A stretch of 64,000 nt of DNA from an uncultured Prevotellaceae bacterium (lineage in GTDB: Bacteria; Bacteroidota; Bacteroidia; Bacteroidales; Bacteroidaceae): NCBI GenBank assembly GCA_902776935.1, contig CACYRS010000009.1, forward strand, positions 1 to 64,000, given 5' to 3'. Positions within the stretch are counted from its first letter, which is position 1; each line of letters opens with the position of its first letter. Of the stretch, positions 49,222 to 58,067 are shown in pieces. Below the pieces are notes generated by a model that did no database searches, was not told the origin of the DNA, and was given only the letters and a program-made list of their open reading frames with translations. Position numbers and translations under genes: made by a program.

Positions 49222-50750
49222 ATATGAAAACAATTATTATCATCACATTACTCGCCCTATTCGGAACAAAAGGACAGGCGCAACCATTATTGAAAACGCA
49301 TGTAGAAACAGGCGATGTTGAGGGCGTTCTGGATGGAACGGACCTCGCTGTGTATAAAGCTATTTCCTATGCAGCCCCACCTGTTGGCGAACTGCGATGG
49401 AAGGCACCACAGCCTGCCAAACCTTGGAAGGGTGTGCTGAAGGCTGAGGATGTAGCCAAATGGCCTCCACAGCCAGAAAAGAGTTATGTGAAGTACGATA
49501 TGATGAGCGAGGACTGCCTTTATCTCAGTGTCGCCACACCAGCCAAGACAATAAACGAAGCCCTGCCCGTGATGGTTTTCATACATGGTGGGGCATTTCG
49601 TACAGAGCATTACGGAGGAGACTTGTGGCAGAGTCTGGCTCGCAGAGGGGTAGTCGCTGTTTCTATCGAGTATCGTGCAGGAGCCCTTGGATTTATGGCG
49701 CACACCGATCTGGCAAAAGAGTCGGATGGACATTCTGGCAACTATGGAATCCTTGACCAGATATTCGCCCTCCAATGGGTTCAACGCAACATCAAGAACT
49801 TTGGTGGCGACCCCTCTAAAGTCACCATCTTTGGAGAGTCGGCAGGAGCCATGAGTTGTCATATTTTGTGTGCTTCGCCCTTGGCTAAGGGATTGTTCCG
49901 TTCATGTATCAGTCAGAGCGGAGCCTTTATGTCATCTATTAATGTGGTAAAACAGGAAATGGCCCAGATGTATGGTCAGATGTTTATGGGTCAGCTGAAG
50001 AAAAACTCTATCGAGGAGATGCGTCAGATGGATGCCAAAGAACTGACGGGTAATGAAGCAAACTTTCAGCTGTGCATGCCCATCGTTGATGGCTATGTAA
50101 TCCCTGAGACCATCTACAGCCTTTACGAGAAAGGTAATTATAATGATGTACCCGTGCTGATTATGCATAATAGTGATGAGGGAGCTGTTGAGTACGACTC
50201 AGTAAGTGTAGAGGCTTATAATCAGCAGTTTAGCCAGTTGCCTGGACAATGGGCCGATAGTGCCAAGGTTTACTATCCAGGAAGTACGGCTGAAGAACGA
50301 CTTTTCAGCATGCGTGACTTTACTCGCGATGTGGGCTTCGGATGGCCAGCTTATGCCTGGACCACCTTACAGAAGAAGACTGGTAAGAGTCCTGTCTATT
50401 CTGCCTACCTCGCCCAGAAATCAGATCGTACCGTCTATGCAAAAGGCAAACGTCGTGGCGCTGCCCATGCTGATGATATGCTCTATCTGAAGGGTGCCTT
50501 TGACGATGAGGCTGACAAGTATCCTCAAGAGAAGAAGGTGAGCGACCTGATGCAGCAGTACTGGGTGAACTTCGCAAAGACGGGTGGTAATCCTAACGGA
50601 AAAGATTTACCCTACTGGCCTGTTTATGAGGAAGGCAAGGCTACAGTAATGCAGTTTAACAATGGAGCCTCGCTGATAGAAACACCCAATAAGGAGCGCA
50701 TAAAGCTCATCGACGACTTTATGAAATATATCCGCTCACTTAGGGACTAA
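49218..50750 (+). CDS. Exported type-B carboxylesterase
   Basis: A 510-residue esterase/lipase with a signal peptide (LALFGTKGQAQ). The alpha/beta hydrolase hallmarks are the oxyanion loop VFIHGGAF, SEDCLYLSV with the conserved Cys, and nucleophile Ser208 in FGESAGAMS. The acid appears in NSDEGAVEYD and the catalytic His in GAAHADDMLYL. Possible substrates are acyl or feruloyl esters on plant cell walls, in line with the xylan enzymes elsewhere. It overlaps the PH-like gene by 4 nt. Confidence 0.93.
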   Translation: MNMKTIIIITLLALFGTKGQAQPLLKTHVETGDVEGVLDGTDLAVYKAISYAAPPVGELRWKAPQPAKPWKGVLKAEDVAKWPPQPEKSYVKYDMMSEDCLYLSVATPAKTINEALPVMVFIHGGAFRTEHYGGDLWQSLARRGVVAVSIEYRAGALGFMAHTDLAKESDGHSGNYGILDQIFALQWVQRNIKNFGGDPSKVTIFGESAGAMSCHILCASPLAKGLFRSCISQSGAFMSSINVVKQEMAQMYGQMFMGQLKKNSIEEMRQMDAKELTGNEANFQLCMPIVDGYVIPETIYSLYEKGNYNDVPVLIMHNSDEGAVEYDSVSVEAYNQQFSQLPGQWADSAKVYYPGSTAEERLFSMRDFTRDVGFGWPAYAWTTLQKKTGKSPVYSAYLAQKSDRTVYAKGKRRGAAHADDMLYLKGAFDDEADKYPQEKKVSDLMQQYWVNFAKTGGNPNGKDLPYWPVYEEGKATVMQFNNGASLIETPNKERIKLIDDFMKYIRSLRD

Positions 50751-50812
50751 GCTTTTCGCCCAGCAGGAGCCGATATCAGCTACGGAGAGTTAGCAGATGT
50801 TAATTCTTCACC

Positions 50813-50831
50813 AAACTAATTAATTTAGTTT
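50813..50831. promoter_or_regulatory. Dyad upstream of the second BlaI gene
   Basis: AAACTAA-N5-TTAGTTT, a perfect 7-bp dyad. It shares the core AACTAA/TTAGTT with the direct repeats that follow. Confidence 0.6.
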
Positions 50832-50835
50832 AAAA

Positions 50836-50874
50836 ACGAAAGCTTTTAGTTGTATCTAACGAAAAGTTTTAGTT
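50836..50874 (+). promoter_or_regulatory. Tandem BlaI-operator-like repeats
   Basis: ACGAAAGCTTTTAGTT (50836-50851) and ACGAAAAGTTTTAGTT (50859-50874) are 14/16 identical at a 23-bp pitch. The second abuts the -7-like TTACTTTG (50873-50880). Two BlaI dimers could bind on one DNA face and block the promoter. Confidence 0.65.
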
Positions 50875-50937
50875 ACTTTGCACTCAGATATTGATAACGA
50901 CGCGATAATTGATTGAAAACTAAAGGCATTAACGACA

Positions 50938-51300
50938 ATGAAGAAACTTACAAATAAAGAAAAGGAAATCATGGATCTGTATTGGCAGCACGGCCCGATG
51001 TTCGTGAAGGAACTCCTGGAGTTCTACGATGAGCCTCGTCCGCACTTCAATACACTCTCCACGATGGTTCGCATACTGGAGAAAGAGGGATTTCTTGATC
51101 ACAAGCAGTTTGGCAACACCTATCAGTACTATCCCCTCATCACAGAGGCGGAGTATGGCAGGAAGTCGATTGCCGGTGTGATAAAGAACTACTTCAATAA
51201 CTCATATCTTTCAGCTGTCTCTTCTTTCGTAAAGGAAGAGAAAATCTCTGTAGAAGAACTGCGTGAACTCATCGATCAGATAGAAAACAGTAAATCGTAA
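50938..51300 (+). CDS. BlaI/MecI-family repressor (second copy)
   Basis: A 120-residue winged-helix repressor: MKKLTNKEKEIMDLYWQHGP, MFVKELLEFYDEPRPHFNTL and STMVRILEKEGFLDHKQFGN. It is strongly similar to the copy at 45782-46153 over the DNA-binding half, with more divergence in the C-terminal dimerisation half. The BlaR1 gene starts 5 nt after its stop. The promoter region carries three AACTAA/TTAGTT-type sites, so autoregulation is likely. Confidence 0.93.
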   Translation: MKKLTNKEKEIMDLYWQHGPMFVKELLEFYDEPRPHFNTLSTMVRILEKEGFLDHKQFGNTYQYYPLITEAEYGRKSIAGVIKNYFNNSYLSAVSSFVKEEKISVEELRELIDQIENSKS

Positions 51301-51305
51301 ATCTC

Positions 51306-53141
51306 ATGTTGCTAGAGTTTCTGACATACGACCTTAAGGTAGCTGTGCTGATAGCGGTGTTTTATATGTTCTACCGCCTGATACTGGCTCGTGAGACGTT
51401 CCATCGTGTGAACCGTATCGTGCTTCTGCTCACGGCATTAGCATCCTATTTGTTGCCACTCTGTGTGATTACAATGCACAGGACGGTGAAGATGGAGGGT
51501 TTGCCTATGGTTACTCTCGACGACTTGCAAATGGATGCTGTTATAGCAGAATCTGTTGCAGAAACACCTCTTTGGCAAATTCTGCTGTCCACCTTATTTA
51601 TTATAGGTATGGTGGTAACATTAAGCCATACCCTTATGTCGATGTTCAGAATACTGATGCTGATTAAGCGATGTGAGAAGCATCTTCAATCAGATGGTAT
51701 CACAATCTGTGTTACAGAAAACACCCAAATTGCACCATTCAGTTGGATGCATTATATCGTGATGAATCGTAATGACTATGAGATATCAGATTCTGCGATT
51801 CTCGCTCATGAACGGGGGCATATACGTCTTCACCACTCGTGGGACCTGCTCCTCGTGGATACCCTCACCGCCCTCCAATGGTTTAATCCCGCCATGTGGA
51901 TGCTACGTAGCGACTTGCGTGCTATCCACGAATACGAGGCCGACGGTGCTGTACTCTCTCAAGGGATCAATGCGCGTCAATATCAATACCTGTTAATCAC
52001 AAAAGCCGGAGGCATTGGCGGGTACTCCATTGCTAACGGAATCAATCATAGTGCCCTCAAAAACCGAATCACAATGATGACAAATAAAACCTCAAAGAAC
52101 AGCCGTCTGATGAAACTGTTAGCCCTCATCCCCATCGTAGGCATAACCCTCGCCATTAATGCACGTACCGTTACAGACTATGTCTATGACGAGCCTCAGA
52201 AACAGCAGCCCGTAAAGAAGGGCAAGGCCAATGCTACTATCAAGACTGGTTCTGGACAGGATATCCAGATCATAGAACCTGTAGTCGAAAATGGCGAGAA
52301 TCCGCAGGCTTACGATGTAGAGAAATTCGTAATGAAAGGAAAGGTCTTTGATGGAGAAGACAAGTCTGCCATTGTTGGTGCCGTTGTCACAATTCAAGGA
52401 TCAAAAAAGGGTTCTGTTACAGACAAAGACGGTAACTTCTGCCTTGAAGTGTCTGTAGGTGACAGAATTGAAGTGATGTATGTTGGCTACGATATTTATA
52501 CCATTGGTGTCAGCAAAGCGTATGCAAAAGACAGAACCTACATGATTGCTCTTTATAAGGATGGAACCAGCCCTAACAAGGAAATCTTTGATCAAGCAGA
52601 GACGATGCCTGAATTCCCTGGTGGTGTTGGAAAGCTTATGGAGTATGTTGCAATGAATGTTCATTATCCAAAAGAGGCTGAAGACAAATGTCTTCAAGGC
52701 CGTGTGATAGCAACGTTCATCGTAGAAAAGGATGGTAGCATTACGAGTGCAAAGATTGTTAGGAGTATTGATCCCGCTCTTGATGCAGAGGCCCTGCGCG
52801 TAATCAATGGCATGCCAAACTGGAAGCCTGGGACACAGAAAGGCGAGCCTGTTCGTGTAAAGTACACTATTCCAATTAGTTTCCGTTTGCAAGGTGGTGG
52901 CGATATTCCTGCCGAAAACGTTAAAGGCGCCAATGTGATGAACGAGACTGTTGTTGTAGGGTATGGTCCCGAAAATGAACCTTATGTTATCGTTGATGGC
53001 AAGCCAATTGATGGCTCCAAATTGAAGGAAATCGATCCGAAGACCATTGATCACATGGAAGTGCTGAAGTCTCAACCCGCCATCGAAAAATATGGTGAAA
53101 AGGCCAAGAATGGTGTTATCATTATCACCACTAAGAAATAA
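51306..53141 (+). CDS. BlaR1-type M56 metallopeptidase fused to regulatory, TonB and plug-like domains (second copy)
   Basis: A 611-residue protein. In order: two membrane helices, M56 zinc-protease domain with HERGH (168-172) and HEYEADGAVL, another membrane helix (LLALIPIVGITLAINA), a carboxypeptidase-like regulatory domain (343-420), a TonB C-terminal domain (430-530, with VIATFIVEKDGSITSAKIVR) and a plug-like tail (545-611: VVVGYGPENEPYVIVDGKPI, KTIDHMEVLKSQPAIEKYGE, NGVIIITTKK) like that of SusC receptors. The protein thus carries TonB-like and receptor-like parts in one chain. The first copy lacks the regulatory and plug-like parts. Confidence 0.92.
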   Translation: MLLEFLTYDLKVAVLIAVFYMFYRLILARETFHRVNRIVLLLTALASYLLPLCVITMHRTVKMEGLPMVTLDDLQMDAVIAESVAETPLWQILLSTLFIIGMVVTLSHTLMSMFRILMLIKRCEKHLQSDGITICVTENTQIAPFSWMHYIVMNRNDYEISDSAILAHERGHIRLHHSWDLLLVDTLTALQWFNPAMWMLRSDLRAIHEYEADGAVLSQGINARQYQYLLITKAGGIGGYSIANGINHSALKNRITMMTNKTSKNSRLMKLLALIPIVGITLAINARTVTDYVYDEPQKQQPVKKGKANATIKTGSGQDIQIIEPVVENGENPQAYDVEKFVMKGKVFDGEDKSAIVGAVVTIQGSKKGSVTDKDGNFCLEVSVGDRIEVMYVGYDIYTIGVSKAYAKDRTYMIALYKDGTSPNKEIFDQAETMPEFPGGVGKLMEYVAMNVHYPKEAEDKCLQGRVIATFIVEKDGSITSAKIVRSIDPALDAEALRVINGMPNWKPGTQKGEPVRVKYTIPISFRLQGGGDIPAENVKGANVMNETVVVGYGPENEPYVIVDGKPIDGSKLKEIDPKTIDHMEVLKSQPAIEKYGEKAKNGVIIITTKK

Positions 53142-53157
53142 ATCTCTCTCTTAAATA

Positions 53158-54420
53158 ATGAAACAAATTCTAACTGTAATCATCCTCGCCCTTTTGACGA
53201 TTACCCCCGTCAGGGGCGAGGTTCTTGCTAAGAAGAAGATAGTAGAACCGGTTACAGATTCCCTCACCATCTTTATTCAGGCTGGTGACAGTTGTATGCA
53301 GCAGTTTAATACCTTTGAGGCTCTGAAGTATTACCAACAAGCGTATGCTATTGCCAAGAAGAGAAGTCAAGAGCAGGCCATAGAACATCTTGACCTTCCG
53401 CTTGACCAGCTTGAGAAGATGCCTCAGGATAAGCAGAATGAGATTATTGAGCGTCTGAAGCAATCGGCAGAAAAGAGCGCGATAGTAGACTGCGGAATTC
53501 AGATGAAAATGGCCGACTGTTACTACAAGCGGGCGAACTATCGCGAAGCCTCTGAGCTTTTGAAGACTATCCCAGAGGATTCGCTTTCCCATGAATCCTT
53601 CCGCCAGCTCGCCTACGGCTATCAGAAACAAGGTGACAACGATTCTTATGTCTATTGGGCCAGCCAACTCGTAAAGCACTTCCCGATGGATGGAGAGATG
53701 ATTGCCGGCCTTACTCATGGCTATACAAAACAAGACCAAGCATGGAAAGGACTCGAGGTGGCTCTGAAGTACTATGCTGTTGACTCTACGAATATTCTCG
53801 TAAATCGAGCCCTTGCCGATGCATATTTTATTGATCGTCAATTTGATAAGGCTGTAACGATCTACGAACATCTTCTGGCTCAAGGCGACTCTACTTTCAA
53901 CACTTTGTATTCTGCAGGCATGTGCTACACCCGTATCGACAGCCTTAATAAGGCCTATAACTGTTTGCTCCCAGCATTTTATCTCAGTCAGATGCAACAT
54001 TCAGGCTGTGCCTATCGTCTTGGAGCAGTAAGCATCGATTTACATAGTTATGAAGAGGGTCTGCGCTATCTGGATATCGCCTTGCAACTGATGCAGCCAG
54101 ATACAACCACGATGAAAGCCATAACTCTCTCGCAGGGCGAAGGCTATTATCTCACCAAACAATATGATAAGGCTGTGGAGTCTTGGAAGCAGCATCTGGA
54201 ATATAATCCCGCTTCTATCGCCACCTATTATAATATTGCAAGTGCATACTACTATCTCTTGCCAGATGGCAAACAGGCTAAGGCGTATTTAGAAAAGTTT
54301 CTCGACCTTGCACGCAAGGAAGAGAAACCTACACAACAGCTTTCTGAGATGATTGAGAAAGCTGAAACTCTCCTCCGCACAACAAACTTTGGCGGAGGGA
54401 AGTCCACGAAACAAAAATAA
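53158..54420 (+). CDS. Exported tetratricopeptide repeat protein after BlaR1
   Basis: A 420-residue protein with a signal peptide (ILALLTITPVRGEVLA) and TPR units throughout (KYYQQAYAIAKKRSQEQAIE, ADCYYKRANYREASELLKTI, RALADAYFIDRQFDKAVTIY, IASAYYYLLPDGKQAKAYLE). It starts 16 nt after the BlaR1 gene and so belongs to the BlaI-BlaR1-TPR operon. It is similar in layout to the protein at 37868-38857. It may be the structural or output partner of the sensor. Confidence 0.88.
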   Translation: MKQILTVIILALLTITPVRGEVLAKKKIVEPVTDSLTIFIQAGDSCMQQFNTFEALKYYQQAYAIAKKRSQEQAIEHLDLPLDQLEKMPQDKQNEIIERLKQSAEKSAIVDCGIQMKMADCYYKRANYREASELLKTIPEDSLSHESFRQLAYGYQKQGDNDSYVYWASQLVKHFPMDGEMIAGLTHGYTKQDQAWKGLEVALKYYAVDSTNILVNRALADAYFIDRQFDKAVTIYEHLLAQGDSTFNTLYSAGMCYTRIDSLNKAYNCLLPAFYLSQMQHSGCAYRLGAVSIDLHSYEEGLRYLDIALQLMQPDTTTMKAITLSQGEGYYLTKQYDKAVESWKQHLEYNPASIATYYNIASAYYYLLPDGKQAKAYLEKFLDLARKEEKPTQQLSEMIEKAETLLRTTNFGGGKSTKQK

Positions 54421-54525
54421 CATTAAATACTTTTAAGACTTGCAAATAGTGCTTAATTAGCCTTAAGGGATTTGGAGGAGAGAGCTGGAATGGTTAATTT
54501 TGCAGCGCTTTATTAATAAGGAATT

Positions 54526-55542
54526 ATGGAAATCATAAATATACCCCTTTGGGCTTGGATTGTTTTTTATGTGCTGGTGTTTATCATGCTGATTATCGAC
54601 CTGAAGTCGTTTGGCAGGAAGGGTCAGCATGAGGTGAGTGTCAGCGAGGCACTGAAAATGACGGCTGTGTGGATAGGTGTGTCACTGGTGTTCTGCGCTG
54701 GTATATATATGTTCTATCCTGGAGGAATAGACGTTGCGCATGAGAAAGCGATGGAGTTTCTTGCGGGTTATCTGATAGAGAAATCGCTGTCGATGGATAA
54801 CCTGTTTGTGTTCCTGATGCTTTTCTCTTTCTTTGGAATCGAACGTAAATTTCAACATGAGGTGCTTTTCTGGGGCATCTTCGGAGCATTGGTTCTGCGT
54901 AGTATCTTTATCTTTGCCGGTACGGCGATGATACAGCAGTTTGAGTGGATACTTGGTCTCTTTGGCATCTTCCTTATATATACTGGCATCAAGATGTTCG
55001 GACATAAGGATGACGAGAGTGTCGATCCTTCGAAGAATATCTTCGTAAAACTGTTTAAGAAGTTCTTCCCTGTGACAGACAAGATGCATGAGGGAGATTT
55101 CTTCGTGATAGAAAATGGTAAGCGTCTGGCTACACCTCTTTTTATTGCTCTTCTGGTGATTGAGACCACTGACGTAGCCTTTGCTGTCGATTCTATCCCT
55201 GCTGTATTCTCTGTCTCGAGAGATCCTTTTATTGTTCTGACGTCCAATATCTTTGCCATCTTAGGACTGAGAGCACTCTATTTCGCACTGGCAGCAGTAG
55301 CCAAATACTTCACCTATCTTAAATACGGCTTGGGCATCATACTCAGTTTTGTAGGCGTGAAGATGCTTCTGGCGATGAACGAATACGTGAATGAGTTGGG
55401 AAGTCTTGTAGGCTTTGATATCAATATGCCACATATCGAAGTGCCTACACCAGTTTCACTTGCGATAATCTTTGGAGTACTGGTGCTTTCGATGCTTCTT
55501 TCTGTTGTTATAGAAAGAAAACGCTCTCAGGACCCATGTTGA
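54526..55542 (+). CDS. terC: TerC-family membrane protein
   Basis: A 338-residue inner-membrane protein with about nine helices. TerC signatures are visible: SLSMDNLFVFLMLFSFFGI, and LLVIETTDVAFAVDSIPAVF, whose acidic residues bind metal. A cytoplasmic loop lies between (GHKDDESVDPSKN to VIENGKRLATP). Family members export manganese or support metalation of exported enzymes; tellurite resistance is a by-effect. A TAATTTTG -7 box precedes it. Its 3' end overlaps wbqC by 35 bp on the other strand. Confidence 0.93.
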   Translation: MEIINIPLWAWIVFYVLVFIMLIIDLKSFGRKGQHEVSVSEALKMTAVWIGVSLVFCAGIYMFYPGGIDVAHEKAMEFLAGYLIEKSLSMDNLFVFLMLFSFFGIERKFQHEVLFWGIFGALVLRSIFIFAGTAMIQQFEWILGLFGIFLIYTGIKMFGHKDDESVDPSKNIFVKLFKKFFPVTDKMHEGDFFVIENGKRLATPLFIALLVIETTDVAFAVDSIPAVFSVSRDPFIVLTSNIFAILGLRALYFALAAVAKYFTYLKYGLGIILSFVGVKMLLAMNEYVNELGSLVGFDINMPHIEVPTPVSLAIIFGVLVLSMLLSVVIERKRSQDPC

Positions 55543-56092
55543 AAAGCAGGTCGAGGATAGAGAGATTTGACAAGAAGCCGTGTTTTTGTTGGTATACCTG
55601 ATAGTAAGTGTCTTCCATTGGGTGCTTGGGGTTGATTGCAGAACGATAGTCCATGAAATCTATGCATTCTGTTCTGTATTCATCACTGAGCCTTACCTTG
55701 GGTTCTATATCGATGAGTTCGCAGATTTTCGCTCTAATCTCTTCGTTGAAATCTAATAGAAACTCCCATTTCCTATCGAAGAAAGGCCTTATGTCGTCTT
55801 GGTAATACTCAAAGAACGGACTCTCCCCATATGCACTCTGCAGGGCATTCCAATGCAGATGTCGCCAGTTGCCGTGATCGCTTATTCGTATGTCTTTGAT
55901 GGTGGAGTTGTCGCTCCTTACCACAGGAAAGGTAAGGGCCTGAGTTCCTTGGGTAGTAGCGATAACACAACGGTTACGATAGGTCTGTTTCTGGAAATTC
56001 TCGCAGGCCTCAATCTCAGTCTCTTCACTACGGTATAGTTTCTGATACCACTGGACAGGACCGAAATATGTTGTACTAAGAAGTGATTTCAT
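55508..56092 (-). CDS. WbqC-like family protein
   Basis: A 194-residue protein starting at 56092 (MKSLLSTTYFGPVQWYQKLY), a typical WbqC opening, with NRCVIATTQGTQALTFPVV, DHGNWRHLHWNALQSAYGES and FFEYYQDDIRPFF. The biochemical role is not settled; relatives occur in O-antigen loci. It overlaps the stop of the short signal-peptidase-like gene by 4 nt and is the last gene of the dapB-lepB-lepB2-wbqC operon. Confidence 0.9.
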   Translation of the reverse strand: MKSLLSTTYFGPVQWYQKLYRSEETEIEACENFQKQTYRNRCVIATTQGTQALTFPVVRSDNSTIKDIRISDHGNWRHLHWNALQSAYGESPFFEYYQDDIRPFFDRKWEFLLDFNEEIRAKICELIDIEPKVRLSDEYRTECIDFMDYRSAINPKHPMEDTYYQVYQQKHGFLSNLSILDLLFNMGPESVFFL

Positions 56093-56628
56093 TTTGGTAA
56101 TAACAGACGTTCTGAGCGATATCCCCTCCAAAAAGGAGCCTTTGAGTCATGACTGAAAAGTATCAGACAAACTCTACCAATAATACGTTCCTCAGGGATG
56201 AAACCCAACATACGGCTATCGATGGGATTATCCTTATTTATGCTCTTCACCCAATAGTAATCCTGGTCATCACATGTTTGAACTCCAGGAACAACACAAG
56301 GGACTTTGTCATTATCCAAATATACAGTGTCTCCAGGCAAAGCAGCACACTGACATATATATATACGCCCGTTAAGGTCTTCAAATGCGATGAAATCACC
56401 CTTTTCCACCTTTTGCTGACATATACGCCCGTAGTCAAAGAGCCCCCCCTTCTTGCCAGTACGTAGTCCGTAGCTCCAACGGTTTATAACCACCCTGTCA
56501 CCCTCCAGGAACTGTGGTGACAGTCCATCACCCCCTATGGTGCAGACTGTCATCACAAGCGCTCTGAAGACAAGCATCGTCACCAATGCTATTACCAAAG
56601 CGATTATAAATCGGAGCGTTCCTTTCAC
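56089..56628 (-). CDS. Signal peptidase I-like protein lacking both catalytic residues
   Basis: A 179-residue S26-type protein with one N-terminal membrane helix (FIIALVIALVTMLVFRALVM). The fold is recognisable: LSPQFLEGDRVVINRWSYGLR, KVEKGDFIAFED and LPGDTVYLDNDKV, ending with DYYWVKSINKDN and SRMLGFIPEERIIGRV. The Ser of the SMxP box is Gly35 (DGLSP), and the Lys before the LPGD box is Cys92 (ICQCAALPGD). Thus the Ser-Lys dyad is gone and the protein is probably a pseudo-protease. It follows the complete lepB with no gap, suggesting a partner or chaperone role. Confidence 0.85.
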   Translation of the reverse strand: MKGTLRFIIALVIALVTMLVFRALVMTVCTIGGDGLSPQFLEGDRVVINRWSYGLRTGKKGGLFDYGRICQQKVEKGDFIAFEDLNGRIYICQCAALPGDTVYLDNDKVPCVVPGVQTCDDQDYYWVKSINKDNPIDSRMLGFIPEERIIGRVCLILFSHDSKAPFWRGYRSERLLLPK

Positions 56629-58056
56629 TTATTTGATATTGTCTACGAATCTGAAAAGCCTGTTCCAACGTATACCAGAGAATCCACTGCGGTCAGGGTC
56701 ACTTGACCACCAGATAAATATAGGCTTGCCCACGATATGGTCTTCAGGCACGAAGCCCCAGTAGCGTGAGTCAAGAGAGTTATGGCGGTTGTCGCCCATC
56801 ATCCAATAGTAGTCAAGTTTAAAGGTATATTCCTTTGCCTCTTGACCATTGATGAAAATCTTATTATCTTTTATCTCCAACTGATTGCCTTCGTAAGTAC
56901 GGATAGGACGTTCGTAAATAGCGATATTATCCATGTTTAGGGCAATCTTCTCGCCCTTCTTCGGAATCCATATCGGGCCGTAGTTGTCGCGAGTCCAGTG
57001 AAGATTACCATTCAATGGGTAGATATCCCACTCTTCAGCCTCTGTGTTAAGCTCGATGCTCTCAGCAAGGTCTTGTTTCTTTAGTTCCTCAACAGCACGC
57101 TTTGTCATTGGCATATATCCGAGGGTGTTCAGACTCATCAGGTCTTCCATCGTGATGCCGAGGTCTTTCATCACCTCATCACTGAGGTTCTGCTTCAGTT
57201 TCAGACGATAGGTGTACTGCACGTTGTCGGGTTCCTTGTTGGCCTTTCCATCGAGATAAACGATATGGTCTTTTATCTGAAGAGTCTGTCCTGGAAGACC
57301 CACACAACGCTTTACATAGTTCTCACGACGATCGGCTGGACGGGTGATGATTTCTCCATATTCCTGCTGGTTTTCCTCGATAAATTGCCTGCCTCCCTGA
57401 TAGATGGCCTCGAAGAGCTGACGACGAACACCAGCATCGAGAGAGTCTGGGTCAGGACGTTGAGGATAGCGCTGGTAGCCAATCTCATAACACAGGCGGT
57501 AGAAATCGAATGCCTGATATTTTACGCTGGAGCACAATGTGTCGCCAGCGGGGTAGTTGAACACTACAATGTCATTGAGTTGGACAGGCCCCAAACCTTT
57601 TACACGACGATAATCCCACTGAGGCCACTCGATATATGACTTACATTCTACCACAGGCAGTGTATGCTGTGTCAAAGGCATCGTAAGCGGTGTCTGTGGG
57701 ATACGTGGACCGTAACTTACCTTCGACACGAACAGATAGTCGCCCGTAAGCAAGGATTTCTCTAGAGAGCTCGATGGAATGACGTAGTTCTGGAAGAAGA
57801 ACAGATTGATAAAGTAAACTGCTACGAGGGCGAATACCAAAGCATCAACCCACGACATCACCCATTTCACAGGACCTTCTGACTCTTTCCACCACTGCCA
57901 CTTTATCTTCTTTGTGATATAGACGTCATAGATGAATGGTATAACAAGTAATCCCCACCACGACTTGACCCAATATAGGAAGAGCAGATAGAGCACTAGG
58001 ACAACAATGAACTTTGCCCACTGCTTCTTCATGTTCAGTTCTTTCTTTTTCACCAT
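56629..58056 (-). CDS. lepB: Signal peptidase I
   Basis: Inner-membrane protease that removes signal peptides from exported proteins. The 475-residue form is long, as usual in Bacteroidales. Three N-terminal helices precede VIPSSSLEKSLLTGDYLFVSK (catalytic Ser97). The base is Lys249 in NYVKRCVGLPGQ, and DYYWMMGDNRHNSLDSRYWG is the conserved box E. The large insert between boxes (residues 120-240) is typical. The start at 58056 or at Met9 (58032) is open. dapB ends 11 nt upstream; the pseudo-protease gene starts on the adjoining base. Confidence 0.95.
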   Translation of the reverse strand: MVKKKELNMKKQWAKFIVVLVLYLLFLYWVKSWWGLLVIPFIYDVYITKKIKWQWWKESEGPVKWVMSWVDALVFALVAVYFINLFFFQNYVIPSSSLEKSLLTGDYLFVSKVSYGPRIPQTPLTMPLTQHTLPVVECKSYIEWPQWDYRRVKGLGPVQLNDIVVFNYPAGDTLCSSVKYQAFDFYRLCYEIGYQRYPQRPDPDSLDAGVRRQLFEAIYQGGRQFIEENQQEYGEIITRPADRRENYVKRCVGLPGQTLQIKDHIVYLDGKANKEPDNVQYTYRLKLKQNLSDEVMKDLGITMEDLMSLNTLGYMPMTKRAVEELKKQDLAESIELNTEAEEWDIYPLNGNLHWTRDNYGPIWIPKKGEKIALNMDNIAIYERPIRTYEGNQLEIKDNKIFINGQEAKEYTFKLDYYWMMGDNRHNSLDSRYWGFVPEDHIVGKPIFIWWSSDPDRSGFSGIRWNRLFRFVDNIK

Positions 58057-58067
58057 TTTTTCAGAAG

